64,000 bases of DNA, from positions 61,406,623 to 61,470,622 of the forward strand of contig OX377201.1 of NCBI GenBank assembly GCA_947396885.1, written 5' to 3'. The notes under the pieces were generated by a model. The model worked only from the letters and a program-made list of their open reading frames with translations. It did not search any database and was not told the origin of the DNA. This document shows positions 1 through 10,400 of this stretch, piece after piece (positions within the stretch are counted from its first letter, which is position 1; each line of letters starts with the position of its first letter). The DNA is from Heligmosomoides polygyrus polygyrus (Eukaryota > Nematoda > Chromadorea > Rhabditida > Heligmosomidae). A program made the position numbers and the translations under genes.

Positions 1-530
1 TCACCCCAATGCTAACTGAGCGTCATTTAAAAAATTGTTCAAAAACGGAAAATAGTCTACGAGACCATTGCCCAGTTAATTCTTACTTGAAGGGTGGTTC
101 GATTTCAAATTTTGGTTCGTTTGGCATCACGAGTGAAATGTCCAATAGCCTTGGTCGGGACTCAGATTAGCTCCGGAGCCAGTCCACTCTCCCGCCACTG
201 TGACCCCTCGCGCCATCTGAGGACGCCGTAAATCGCCTAACTAGAGTCTTCACACTTCCGGTGCCGCGGCGCCATGTTGATCCTTCCAAACGAGGGTGGA
301 GTAGAATACGCGGCGTACACCAAATAAGGTTTGGATAACATCGACCTCCCTCTTTCATTTAACATGGTTGTATTTTCCATTTAGTGTTCTCTCCATTTTA
401 CCAGAAACATGTCTTTTATATTTATTATTATTTATTTATTTATTTTCAGGGCGTTTCACTAAAATGTTGCTTCCGTAGCGTGTAGCGCATCCTGAGGAGC
501 ACCGGACGCGTGTTGTGCGCTTCCATTGCG
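1..530. repeat. dispersed repeat R1, copy 1
   Basis: This stretch aligns with 9955-10400 in the same orientation. Shared blocks include AAAAATTGTTCA near the left end, CCATCTGAGGAC, the run around ATACGCGGCG near 305-317, and CATTTAACATGGTTG near 355-369. The match resumes at GTTTCACT around 454 after an A/T-rich block (about 370-446) that the second copy lacks. It has no long reading frame. The left end is cut by the window edge. It could be a non-autonomous transposon or an element UTR; I do not recognise the family. Confidence 0.6.
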
Positions 531-736
531 TAGTTTGCATGGTGATAGAACGCATGGCGCGTCACAGTATCATAAGCATAATGGGGTGGGGGAGAGCAAA
601 ATGTATGGCGCAATCTAGTGTCTAGCGGCATTGAATAGAGCCCGTTCTCATGTCTGTCAGTTGGACTAAGACCGGGTCATTCATATTACTCACTGCGGCT
701 TCGTTTTTGATATTGATAGTAATTAAGGCTGACATA

Positions 737-792
737 TGGCTTTATTGAATCCCCTTTCTGGAATGCGCCACGAATTCTACTTTTAGAGATGC
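737..792 (-). repeat. SINE-1 3' fragment
   Basis: Read on the minus strand this matches the 3' body of SINE-1: the blocks around AAGTAGAAT, GTGGCGCATTCC and GGGATTCAATAA correspond to the ends of the copies at 11110-11403 and 46542-46835. The tRNA-like head is missing, so it is a 5'-truncated or decayed copy. Confidence 0.5.
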
Positions 793-2204
793 CTACCAAG
801 GAGAAAGTTTGAGTTTTTTATTTATTTGGCTTAAACAATGCATGCATACTTATAAATAAAAAATAGAACATAGAATTTTATAATAATAAAGATCTAAGTA
901 TGTGGCGCAATCCTAACAGATCGATAGACACCGACGAGTAAGACAAACCTTGGATGTTAATTAGAGCGCGATGAACAGTTTATCATGACAAATATGAAGG
1001 CATCTAGTCCTGTATGCGTAACAATTTTCAAAACGCAGTGGATTCGTTATCGTGATTTATTAAGTGATGTAAATAATTGATTGTAATACAAGAGGAAAAC
1101 AGGCGCGTGCGTCAAGAGGCCGATCCCTTGGCGACGTTTTATTGCTCCATGTGGGTGGATCGGTGCCGCTGGATCTCGCACCTAGGTGCGAGGATGGCAA
1201 TGGTCGCTGCGAGCGATGAGCGCCAAGCTCTGGTCATCTCGAGAACTCAACGCGTGGAGAAGATGAAAATGCTGAACATTTTCTATTCGGACAATACTGG
1301 ATCATTCAAAGGCTAATTCTTTGCAAGAGATAACTGCGCAACTCTTTCTTGAAACAAAAACGCCCTAACAAGTTGTCGGGGAAAGCAGAATCGCGCATAG
1401 TTTTTCATCCAAATTGAGTACATAAAAGGAGACCACTCAATGGGGAAAATTTACTGTCTCCGGTTGGCAGAAGTCACACAGGTGTACAGCACTCGTGAGC
1501 AAGCTAACCTCCTTAGCTTCAACGGCAAGGATGTAAAAGGCATTTCAGTTCGCGAAAAATCCATTTTTGCTCATGAAACTAATGCGTGCGGCACTTTTGC
1601 ACTAGTCTAGCCAGGTCACTCACGCAACCTATAGAAAATAGTTCATACGAGGCAGGAAGGAGTTCCTTCTTGCAAATGGAGTATATGCTCTCTTCTGTCA
1701 GGGAGGAATACTACTTTAGAAATGGGGCACTAAATATGGTGCTTGCACGTGCCTGAATTCGGACACAAATGCGATCGGATCATCCAAATTTGATAGAACT
1801 TCAGCCAATCAAAGGTGGTAATGAGAGCAAGCGATGTATGAAGGAAGAAAGCTTAAGGGCTGTAAAGCATTTGAGTGAGTGATCTTGAATATAGACCACG
1901 AAGGCCTCGAAATTATCTGGAGAATATAATTTTCTTCCCTTTTCTATTATTCGAACGTTCACCTGGGTTTCACTATTCCTTTTAGAAAGATCCGAACATA
2001 TCCACTGGACAGGTTTATAAGAATCTTCTGCCATGTGCGGACAAACTTTCCTGCTTCAGAATAAGTCGGTGAAATTCTCAAGTGCTCAGAAGAGGTTTAA
2101 GAAACACTACAGAACGTCTCATTGCAAATAGATATGATTTCACTTTATAGTTGAAACTGCCAGTTTATAGTATAAGAAGCCGCCAATATCTTCAAATCGA
2201 AATT
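793..2204. other. no recognisable gene
   Basis: Both strands hold only short reading frames (under 80 codons) without recognisable motifs, and no splice-bounded open segment stood out. Probably intergenic or intronic DNA, or very old repeats. Confidence 0.5.
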
Positions 2205-2297
2205 CACCAATATTTTTAGAGCCTTCAAGAATGACTGAAGGCAAATCCATGGTGTAGATTAGAAACAGCTTTTTCCGCCCAAAGACCAAAAGTTAAG
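2205..2297 (-). repeat. inverted CR1-like RT fragment beside the assembly gap
   Basis: Positions 2205-2268 are a near-perfect reverse complement of 3333-3395 inside the CR1-like RT at 3111-4235. The following 2269-2297 is instead a direct copy (one mismatch) of 3014-3042 (CTTTTTCCGCCCA...). The two joined pieces come from the same downstream element in opposite orientations and abut the run of N. This could be a real rearrangement or an assembly artefact at the gap. Confidence 0.6.
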
Positions 2298-2497
2298 NNN
2301 NNNNNNNNNNNNNNNNNNNNNNNNNNNNNNNNNNNNNNNNNNNNNNNNNNNNNNNNNNNNNNNNNNNNNNNNNNNNNNNNNNNNNNNNNNNNNNNNNNNN
2401 NNNNNNNNNNNNNNNNNNNNNNNNNNNNNNNNNNNNNNNNNNNNNNNNNNNNNNNNNNNNNNNNNNNNNNNNNNNNNNNNNNNNNNNNNNNNNNNNN
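2298..2497. other. assembly gap (200 N)
   Basis: Exactly 200 undetermined bases, probably a placeholder rather than a measured length. Confidence 0.99.
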
Positions 2498-2544
2498 ATT
2501 TTATTATATATTTTTTTATTTTTTTATTTTTATTTTTTTATAGT

Positions 2545-2745
2545 TTCATTTTACCAAAATCGCTAAGGCAATACAAAAGACTTATTGACAGGTATCTCCA
2601 GGATGTTCCTTAATAGTTTGCTTCTAACTGTTGCAGCTGTCTGTCGCTTATACCTATATTTTTACTCGCTGTTCTGGTTCTTAATGTGCATGTTCTGTTT
2701 GTTCTATTTTTTGCGTGGATATCCACGTTTAAATAAAATAATATA
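2545..2745 (+). mobile_element. CR1-like LINE, 3' end
   Basis: From 2551 the frame reads LPKSLRQYKRLIDRYLQDVP then a stop at 2611. That is the usual C-terminus of a CR1-like ORF2 and resembles the end of the element at 11972-15890. About 100 bp downstream lies the palindrome CGTGGATATCCACG (2714-2727) followed by AAATAAAATAAT. This is the same hairpin-plus-(TAAA) architecture seen at the 3' ends of the other CR1-like elements here. The rest of the element lies in or beyond the gap. Confidence 0.65.
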
Positions 2746-3110
2746 TATATAAGGTAGAAAATGGGCTTTAATAGACTGAATCTCTCCCTTCATTAGTACT
2801 TGGGAGCTGTGGGTGTAATTATCTCCCGCCAGGGAAGGGTCTCCCGAGCCCGGCAGAAATTAGGTCACCGAACTCTTATTTAGGCGCTCTCTAGGCGCTT
2901 TTCAGCTCATCGGGAAGAGAGCTCGGTGCTGATCACGAATATGTGCTTCAATTGAAAATGCGCTCAATTTGAAGAGCGCTACAGAAAAGCGGCGGAAAAG
3001 GCGGTTTTTTTCGCTTTTTCCGCCCAATGACCAAAAGTTAAGGCCGGTATTGTACAACTAATATTCTAGATAGTATCAATGACTGAAATTTAGCATTAAA
3101 CCATGGTTGT

Positions 3111-4235
3111 TGTACAGATGTAATTTGTATTGATCTCTCTAAAGCTTTTAATAGGATCAATCACGTAAAGTTGATTCATCGCCTTTATCAGGTAGGAATT
3201 GACGGAAATTTGTTGAAGTGGTTTCGATCGTATCTTTATGAGAGATACATGACGGTGAAGATTGGGGGAAGGTTTTCCGACAGACACCATTGCTGTAGTG
3301 GAGTGCCTCAAGGAGGAGCTATTTCGCTCCTGCTGTTTCTAATCTACACCATGGATTTGCCTTCAGTCATTCTTGAAGGCTCTAAAAATATTGGTCTCCA
3401 AATATATGCCGATGATATTAAAATATACGGATCCTGCAATGAGGAGAACTTCATAGAAGTGACCGAAAAGCTATCTCGGTGTATTGGGAAACTGGTTACT
3501 TGGGCTTCGAAATGGGATCTGACTGTCAATTTAGATAAATGCTTTGTGATGCACATTGGAGTAGGAGCAAGGAATCAGTACACCATAAATGGCATTACTC
3601 TCAAGAGCTGCGATGTTTCCAGAGATCTTGGGGTGATGATTGACAACAAACTCGATTTTTCAGAGCACATCAGTGTAGTAGTGAGAAAAGCATTCACCTC
3701 CCTTTTCTCAATCTTTCGCAATATTCATAGCAACAACGGCCAAATTCTGACTCGTTTATAAAAATCAAACGTTTTGCCCTATCTTATCGTATAGTATCAT
3801 TCACAGGCATGGAACCCTTTTTCAAAAAAGCAAATACTTAAGCTTGAGAAGGTCCTGAAAACTTTCACGAGACTGGTCTTTTATCGCACTCATCCTGGGT
3901 CAAATTCGAGTACAATGCCAAGCTATGCTGTTCGGATGAGAGAATTGGGATTGAAAAGTTTGCAGCACAGACGTATCATAGCCGACCTTATATTCGTTTT
4001 TCGTATTCTTCGAGGCGAAATCAAGATGAAGCCTAGTAAATGCTGGACGTACAAACCAAGCAGTGAAAGAAGGGTTTAATTTGCACTATAGAAGAATCCT
4101 TAGGCCAAATCACACGAGAATGTTCCATGCACTTTTCTATAAAGTTCCAAGATGGATGCAGCGTCTTCCATCGAGGTTATAAAATGCAAAACGGGCAAGG
4201 ATTTTAAAGCCAAACTAGAAAGAATCAATGTTTTA
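3111..4235 (+). pseudogene. CR1-like LINE reverse transcriptase remnant
   Basis: The frame open from 3111 to 3761 carries RT block A (DLSKAFNRINH), the GVPQGGAISLLLF block and the catalytic YADDIKIY motif near 3407. Further downstream come the DLGVMIDNKLDF block and the thumb region. After the stop at 3761 the homology continues in shifted frames (FTRLVFYRTHPGSNSST; RRIIADLIFVFRILRG) to about 4230. The 5' half (ORF1, endonuclease, N-terminal RT) is absent, so it is 5'-truncated as well as frameshifted. In the family this enzyme makes cDNA at the target site by target-primed reverse transcription; this copy cannot be active. Confidence 0.8.
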
Positions 4236-5080
4236 CAACTATTAGGTATCGAAGAATCTTGGAGTCTATGATAACTTTCCCTCTCGAGGTGGACATATCC
4301 GATATAAGAAAAACTCCTAGCCTGCTTCTTCGGCTAACTGCACGTTTGCTACCGCTCCATCTGTCAATCGCAGTCGCGGTGTTATCAGGAGTAGCAGTCT
4401 CTAACCTCCTTCCGTCCTCAACTACAACACGTAAATTAAAAGAAGACACCGGCAGATGAAGAAAACTTGCTTTAATGATATTTAGGATTATTACTGTGAA
4501 TTGTTGCTGTCAATTGTATGAGTGTTTTTTGAACCGTCATTAAATTTATCAGCTCGTAGCATTACTCATTGTCTTGTCTTCACATTCTCAACATTTCATA
4601 CATTGTCCTCGCTCTCTCACATCGTTTCAGCTTATTGATGCTGAAATTGTGATGGCACCACAGAAGCATTAGCACGCAAGCTCTTTTTCTATCTTCTTCT
4701 TTTTTTGTTCTGTCGCCGCTGTATTCATTTCGCCTCCCTCCAATTACTAACTATGAGTTTGCTACGAGCTCAAATCTTATAAAAGTTTTCTAAACATTTA
4801 AGATCAAAGGATTGAAAAACACTCAGACTGCAGCATATATTTTTGGTTTTGCCTACTTTTGTTTGTTTAAGGCGCACAACCTGTGCAATACATGAAATGA
4901 AATGAAATATTGGATAAATTTGTTTTTATGAATACATTTAAATAACGAGGAGTTGAAAGAGCTACTGTCACAACCTGATTCGGACAGTTGCCTTTCAATA
5001 TGCGAAAGTCTAGTTACAAAATCCTTCTCAAAGCTACAAGTGCGCGCAATTCATAGAATTTCTGCACAGATCGTGGCTTT
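4236..5080. other. no recognisable gene
   Basis: A/T-rich sequence with short reading frames only. A 74-codon minus-strand frame overlaps a 66-codon plus-strand frame near 4260-4460; neither has recognisable motifs. Confidence 0.5.
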
Positions 5081-5087
5081 TTTGATA

Positions 5088-5872
5088 TTAGGTGAAAGAC
5101 TGGTATCGAAGTGAGGAAATCTTAACACTAATGTTAAAGGAATCTGTCTTATTACGAAGCTTAGTGGTTAACTGATTGCCTGAGATCTTCATTTCTATAT
5201 ACAAACAGTTGCAGGAGTAGTCGTTGTAATGAGTAATATCTAGGTTTAAGGCATTATTATAGACGATGAAAAGTGTTTTAAATATCATTGGTGCTCTGTT
5301 ATGGAAAACTAAATTGTCGTCCATATAACGGAACGGAATGAACAGGTAGAGACTAGGATGGGTAATAGAGTAAACATATTCGAAATATGTGAGATCAGCC
5401 AAAAGACGACTTGCATTACTACCCTGTGCCACTCCCATTTTTGAATAAACAAATGATCAGAAAATTTAGTTACTAAGAATATAATCTATAAAATAAACTA
5501 TATCGTGTGTAGTGTAACATTTATGGTTACATAATCTATAAAATAAATTATATCGTGTAGTGTAACATTTATGGTTTCTATTTCCCAGAGTTACTCTTCT
5601 AATATTGTTAAGAATATTGCCGTGGGGTAAATTAGTAAACATATTAGTGAAATACGCTGAGAAAACTTTGAGACTGTTGCGTCGTATATCTATCCTATCT
5701 ATCCTATAAATGTTCTATTTCTGGTTCTGATGGTAACGAAGTAGTCATTAAAATGATTCCTAATAAAATTCAGAATATTAGCTAGAAATATGAAGAGGTT
5801 GCTATCAGCAGCAGAAGATATAAACCTGAATTTTACTGGTGTTTATTGTAGTTTAGGTATATCATAAAGTAA
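5088..5872 (-). pseudogene. Penelope-like element reverse transcriptase remnant
   Basis: On the minus strand the most upstream part (5872-5740) reads PLLYDIPKLQ...TPVKFRFISSAAD, a PKLHK/FRFISS-type block. The intact piece (5438-5088) reads GVAQGSNASRLLADL, then FRYMDDNLVF with the catalytic YMDD, then a KLRNKTDSFN tail. The order and the LADL...Y.DD spacing fit RTs of the Penelope-like group rather than LINE or LTR enzymes. The assignment is from motif memory only. The middle is frameshifted and includes a 50-bp tandem duplication at 5481-5576. No GIY-YIG domain is attached here. Confidence 0.55.
5481..5576. repeat. tandem duplication, 50-bp unit
   Basis: The unit starting ATAATCTATAAAATAAA is present at 5481 and again at 5531; the second copy has lost a few bases. 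It lies inside the Penelope-like remnant and breaks its frame. Confidence 0.85.
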
Positions 5873-6381
5873 AGGGGGATCGATTGCGACATTCCGTAAG
5901 TCCCTCATAGACTGAAGATCAGACAGCCAGAGGACAGGCTAAGTGGTTGACTGTAGACACTCGAGAACGCTGCAAGGTGAAAATAGTAGTAAACAGAACT
6001 CGCTCTTCTCCACGAATTACAGCCCTGGTCGTAATTAGTAGAGCAAGCCTGAGTGCTGTCCCCTGTGGTCCCAGGAATGGAATTCGAGATGGAAATGTCA
6101 GAACGTTCCACATAAAGCTGAAAAACAACGTGTGAGATGATTTTGGCACATACTGCAATACCTGCCATTACTTTTAGTCCTTTGGTCTTCCTGATGGGAT
6201 ATAAAACGGCGGGTGAATGTTACAAAAAGTTAGTTTGGTTACCTACATTCTACTCGCCGCGGTGGTGCTCTCCCTCGCGGCAGATAATTACGCCCAAAGG
6301 ACATATGCTCCTAAGAGATCTCAAAATAGGAAAATTCGGCCCAATTTTAGGCCTATTTTATAATTTAAAGCTAATGCCATA
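5873..6381. other. no recognisable gene
   Basis: A 107-codon plus-strand frame (6137-6460) runs through this stretch and into repeat R3 but has no motifs I recognise. I see no splice sites or family signature. Confidence 0.4.
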
Positions 6382-6508
6382 TAAATTTTTATACTATCTA
6401 GCTCTTGATGATCATAGTGATATAAATTTTTTGAAGGATTTGCTAATTTCGGTGCAATAAGTTTCAGGAAATGTCTCGGCTTTTGAGGATTCTAATTTTG
6501 GATTATCA
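6382..6508 (+). repeat. dispersed repeat R3, copy 1
   Basis: About 127 bp match the reverse complement of 31286-31411, with shared blocks such as AAGGATTTGC and TCTAATTTTGGATT. Noncoding; family unknown. Confidence 0.6.
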
Positions 6509-6684
6509 AGTTTGTGGATGCTAATACTTGTTTACACTGTTAAGCGTTCTGGCTGACACTAAGTTGCAAAGGGAGAACCTTTACGGTTAGAATTGGTAGC
6601 ACTTACACGCTACCAAAGTTGACAAACGACATTTCTTAGCAGTAATCCGCGCACTATTCTTACGATTCTTCTTCTTCTTCTTCT

Positions 6685-9484
6685 TCAGCGTTTGTCCCGC
6701 TTCGAGGCGGGGTCCGCTATTCTGGTGTGGTGACGCCACTTTACGCGATCAAATGCTTGATCGGGATGGATACCAGCAGCCTTTAGGTCCGCATACAACG
6801 TATCAAGCCATCGCTGCTTCGGCTGCCCTTTAGGCCGTTTCCCGGGCACATCTATGTTAAGGCCAATCTTCCTAACAGTGTCACCACTAGCTCGAAGAAC
6901 GTGGCCATACCACCGAAGGCGAGCTTCACGTAACTTGGATTGGAGCGACACCAAACCTCTGGCGTATTTCATCGTTGCGAATACGGTCCAGAAGCGTAAC
7001 ACCAGCCGTCCATCGCAGCGTTTTCGATTCCGTTACGCTGAGGCGAGTCTCAACCTCCTTGGTTGCAGGCCAGCACTCAGCTCCATATATCGCTACTGGT
7101 CGGACGATGGTTCTATAGGTCTTCGATTTAAGGCGTTCCGGTATCTTCCTGTCGCATAAAACGCCTGTCATCGAGCGCCATTTGGACCACGCTGCGCCAC
7201 CCGCGAGTTCACCTCGAACGTCAGACTACCATCAGACGCAATTGCAGATCCAAGGTACTTGAAGTTTGTCGTTCGTACTAACGCAATGCCATTGATCTCA
7301 ACGGACCCGGCTTCGTTTACGTCTGTCGTCAAGTACTCAGATTTTTTGACGTTTAGCTTGAGCTCGAACATCGCCAAGCGGTCGTACCAAGCTTGCGCTT
7401 GTCGCTCAAGTTCGCTCTTCTCTTCGCTTGCAAGCATTACGTCATCTGCATACAACAGCGTTCAGGGGGCAGGCTTCTGAAGGTCTCTCGAAATGGCATC
7501 CATTACGACAATGAATAGGAGGGGGGAAAGCACAGAGCCCTGGTGAACACCAACGGAGATAGGAAACTCCGCCGATGTGCCGGCTGGGCTCGCACACTAC
7601 TCTTTGGACCAGATTAAAGTATGCGCACCCACTCAATAAGCTCTTCGGGAACACCGTGTTGTCGCAAGGCGTACCATATAACCTCACGCGGAACACGATC
7701 AAATGCTTTCTCTAAGTCGAGAAAAGCTATGTGCAGCGGCATATGCTTTTCGCGATGTCTCTCTACAAGAAGATGAGCAGCATGTATGGCATCGATGGTG
7801 CCACTGCCCGCTACGAAGCCACATTGATTGGTGGAAACATGGACGATATCGCGAATACGTCCGTCTACAATTCGCTCGAAGATTTTCATGCTGTGCGAGA
7901 GCAAGCGAATTGGACGGTAATTCGTGCAGTCCGCAGGACTGCCCTTCTTCTTCCATATCGGGATCGTCGGGCTTTCCTGCCAACTACCAGGTACCTTCTT
8001 TTCCGTAACAACCTGGTTGAAAAACTTCGTTAGCCACTCAGCAGGACTCCAGCACCTCAACTTCCATAGGTCGGCAGCTATATCATCGGGGCCCGTTGCT
8101 TTGCCTCGCTTCATCTTCTTCAAAGCCGCTTCCGTCCCCTCCACAGTGAGTTGCTGCACCGGACCGTGCGTAGGAGGGACGCAAGGGATGGGCGGATGGG
8201 CAAACTGTTCTGTCGAAATTTTCTCGAAGTAGTCATGCCATCGTTTCATAGCCCTCTTGCGGTTCGTCAGTAGATGGCCATTCTCATCGTTGATGCCCAA
8301 GAATTTCTCGGTGTCCTCGGCCTGACGATGGCGTGCCTTGGCAAGTCGATAAAGACGTCGTTCACCATCGCGCGTCTCGAGTTTATCGCTGAGATCATCA
8401 TAATGGACGGCTTTTGCAACGGCTACGGCCTTCTTTGCCGCTTTCTTCGCCTCCTGGTACGCCATTTGTCTGCAGTCTTGTCGCGCAGGAACGCGTGATA
8501 TATTTTTTTTTCTTATTTCGGACTTTTTCTCTTACCTCGTTAGTCCACAGCCACGCCAGCTTCTCGATCTTGCGGCGTCCAGGCTTAGTCATGCCTAATT
8601 CAAAGCATGCAACTTGTAAAATCGTATCGGTTGCATCTTTCCATGTTTCGTCGACGGTTGTCACCATCGGTAACCGAATACGAGAAACAAAAGCTGCAGC
8701 GTTTTCCTTCAATCGCCACCACTTGATTCTCCGTGGACCGCATTGCTCGACATGCCTCAGCCTCGGAGGGGCGAACTTAAGAGTGCATATAAGCGGGCGG
8801 TGCTGTGTGGCGACAGTCTCGTACGGCACCATCTTCGCAACTGTAACCAGCTTTCGATCGCGATGCTTCACAAGGATGAAGTCGATCTGTGTCTTGGTGC
8901 TCCCGCTATAGAACGACACCAGATGGGAGTCACGCTTTCGAAATACGGTGTTCGCGATGATGAGGTTATGCGAGTCCGCATACTCAAGGATTCGCTCACC
9001 ATCAGCGTTACGTGCTCCATATCCGAAACCGCCGTGACAGCTGCGACCATCTTTCGCAGTCCCCACATGACCGTTGAGGTCACCTGCGATAACGACAGCG
9101 TCTTCTGACGGTACCTCTGCTGTCTTTTCATCAAGCAGGGTCCAAAACTCATCCTTGGCTCTCTCAGAGCAGCCTGCCTGCGGAGCGTATGCAGAGAAGA
9201 AATGATACATACGCTGTTCAGCAGCGACTACGACCTTCATCAAGCGGTCATTAAAACGTTCCACGCTTATAGTCGCGTCTCGAAAACGTTCGGAGACGAT
9301 TACACCAACTCACTGGTGGTCCTGGGACTGCCGCACAAAATTGCCTTGAAGCCTCGGCCTATGTCCCTCGACTTACAACAGGACTACCTCGTCTCCTGTA
9401 CCGCACATAAGTCGATTGGTCTTCGCTACAGTGCTTCTGCCAACTCGCACGAGCGGCCGGTCAACGTACCCACATTCAGCGTAG
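6685..9484 (-). pseudogene. RTE-A1 endonuclease-reverse transcriptase
   Basis: In the family this protein nicks chromosomal DNA and copies element RNA at the nick. The endonuclease part starts near TLNVGTLTGR (about 9480), with the QETR block, AGDLNGHVG and TQIDFILVKHRDR. The RT part has GKATGPDDIAADLWK, NYRPIRLLS, DLEKAFDRVP and YADDVMLAS (about 7450). The C-terminal part has a TIVRPVAIYGAECW block and ends KRDKR just before the (GAA)n tail. Several frameshifts, and a TGA where the sister copy has TGG just before YADD, make it inactive. The sister copy has its own, different breaks. Confidence 0.85.
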
Positions 9485-9531
9485 CTACGCAAGTCTTGCC
9501 TACGTTACGGGACTTTCGGACTAGCTCAGTT

Positions 9532-9551
9532 CCCCCCCCCCCCCCCCCCCC
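9532..9551. repeat. C20 homopolymer (G20 on the element strand)
   Basis: Twenty consecutive C. The same site in sister element A2 (near 34653) has only about six G, so the tract has expanded in this copy. Confidence 0.9.
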
Positions 9552-9734
9552 GATGCCGTCCTCGCATCAGGGACCCTCGCATACTTCTCACACTCGCCGG
9601 GCTCTGCGAGTGCGCGCCGGCTCCTGCGGACGCCGTAGCATTATCTCGTGAAACATTCAGCACCATCAACCATATGATGTGACATGGGCTGTTCGTAGGC
9701 CGGCCTGTCACTAGGGCCTGTCGCCTGTACTTGA

Positions 9735-9809
9735 ATGTCCGTCATTAGCTTAGTTCGCAGAGGCGAACAGTTTCCAGTGGCACCACGTGGAGGAGCGGAC
9801 ATCGCCACC
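9735..9809 (-). ncRNA. HDV-like self-cleaving ribozyme, 5' end of RTE-A1
   Basis: Read on the minus strand from 9809, three bases inside the TSD. P1 pairs GGTGGCG (9809-9803) with TGCCACT (9782-9776), seven pairs starting with the G-U wobble typical of HDV ribozymes. P2 pairs ATGTCCG (9802-9796) perfectly with CGGACAT (9741-9735). A short P3 with loop TCCACGT (9791-9785) sits between them. P4 pairs TTCGC (9767-9763) with GCGAA (9758-9754). The J4/2 core GCTAA (9749-9745) contains the expected catalytic C. HDV-like ribozymes are known at the 5' ends of R2 and RTE-type elements, where they free the element RNA from host transcripts. Activity is inferred from fold and position only. Confidence 0.72.
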
Positions 9810-9954
9810 CATTATTCTTACGATTGAAGTGACCAAAATAATTTCTTTCTAGAATGAAACTTTGAGGTTTTAATACCTATGAAAAGTCTTTGCAGCCTGT
9901 GATAAATCAGAATTGGACTAGCCTAGAACACATTTCTGCAAGTAAATTGCGGAT

Positions 9955-10400
9955 CAAACTGATCTGAAATAAGAACTGAGCCTCTTTTGAAAAATTGTTC
10001 AGAAAACAAAAATTAGTCACAGCTGCATTCTCCACTTAAATCTGACCAAAATGTTTGTTCGATTTTAATTTGTCTTCTGTTTAAACCGTTTTATTACGAT
10101 TGAAACATCCAAGAGCTCGGATCAGGACGCAGTTTAGCTTTGGAGAGCGAGCCCACTTTACTGCCCTCTGAACCTTCCCCATCTGAGGACACCGTATATC
10201 GCCTAGCCGGGGTCTTCACTCTGGTGTCGCGGGGCCATCTTGATCCCTCCAAACGCTGGTGAAGAAGAATACGCGGCGTGCCTCAGGCAAGGTCAGATGC
10301 GCTTTATTTAACATGGTTGACTTTTGTATCTTCTAGATATTGTTTCACACTAGTTGGCCGCATGGCGCATCCGGGAGAAACTGCTTGAATACGTCCTCCT
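9955..10400. repeat. dispersed repeat R1, copy 2
   Basis: Second copy of the repeat at 1-530, clearly diverged but alignable over about 370 bp and again at GTTTCACACTAGTTG (10342). It lacks the A/T-rich block of copy 1. Confidence 0.6.

Larger units (their letters stand above)
6668..9812 (-). mobile_element. RTE-clade LINE, element A1 (full length)
   Basis: A complete non-LTR retrotransposon of about 3.1 kb, read right to left. It is bounded by an identical 13-bp target-site duplication TATTCTTACGATT at 6655-6667 and 9813-9825. The 5' end (right) carries an HDV-like ribozyme fold. The middle encodes an apurinic-type endonuclease and RT. The 3' end (left) is a (GAA)n tail directly after the stop codon. 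A second copy of the family, on the plus strand, lies at 34393-37528. The clean TSD implies fairly recent insertion. Confidence 0.92.

Noticed and set aside
8414..9651. Plus-strand frames over RTE-A1 (165, 121 and 149 codons)
   Set aside because: Antisense shadows of the minus-strand endonuclease-RT; no independent motifs.
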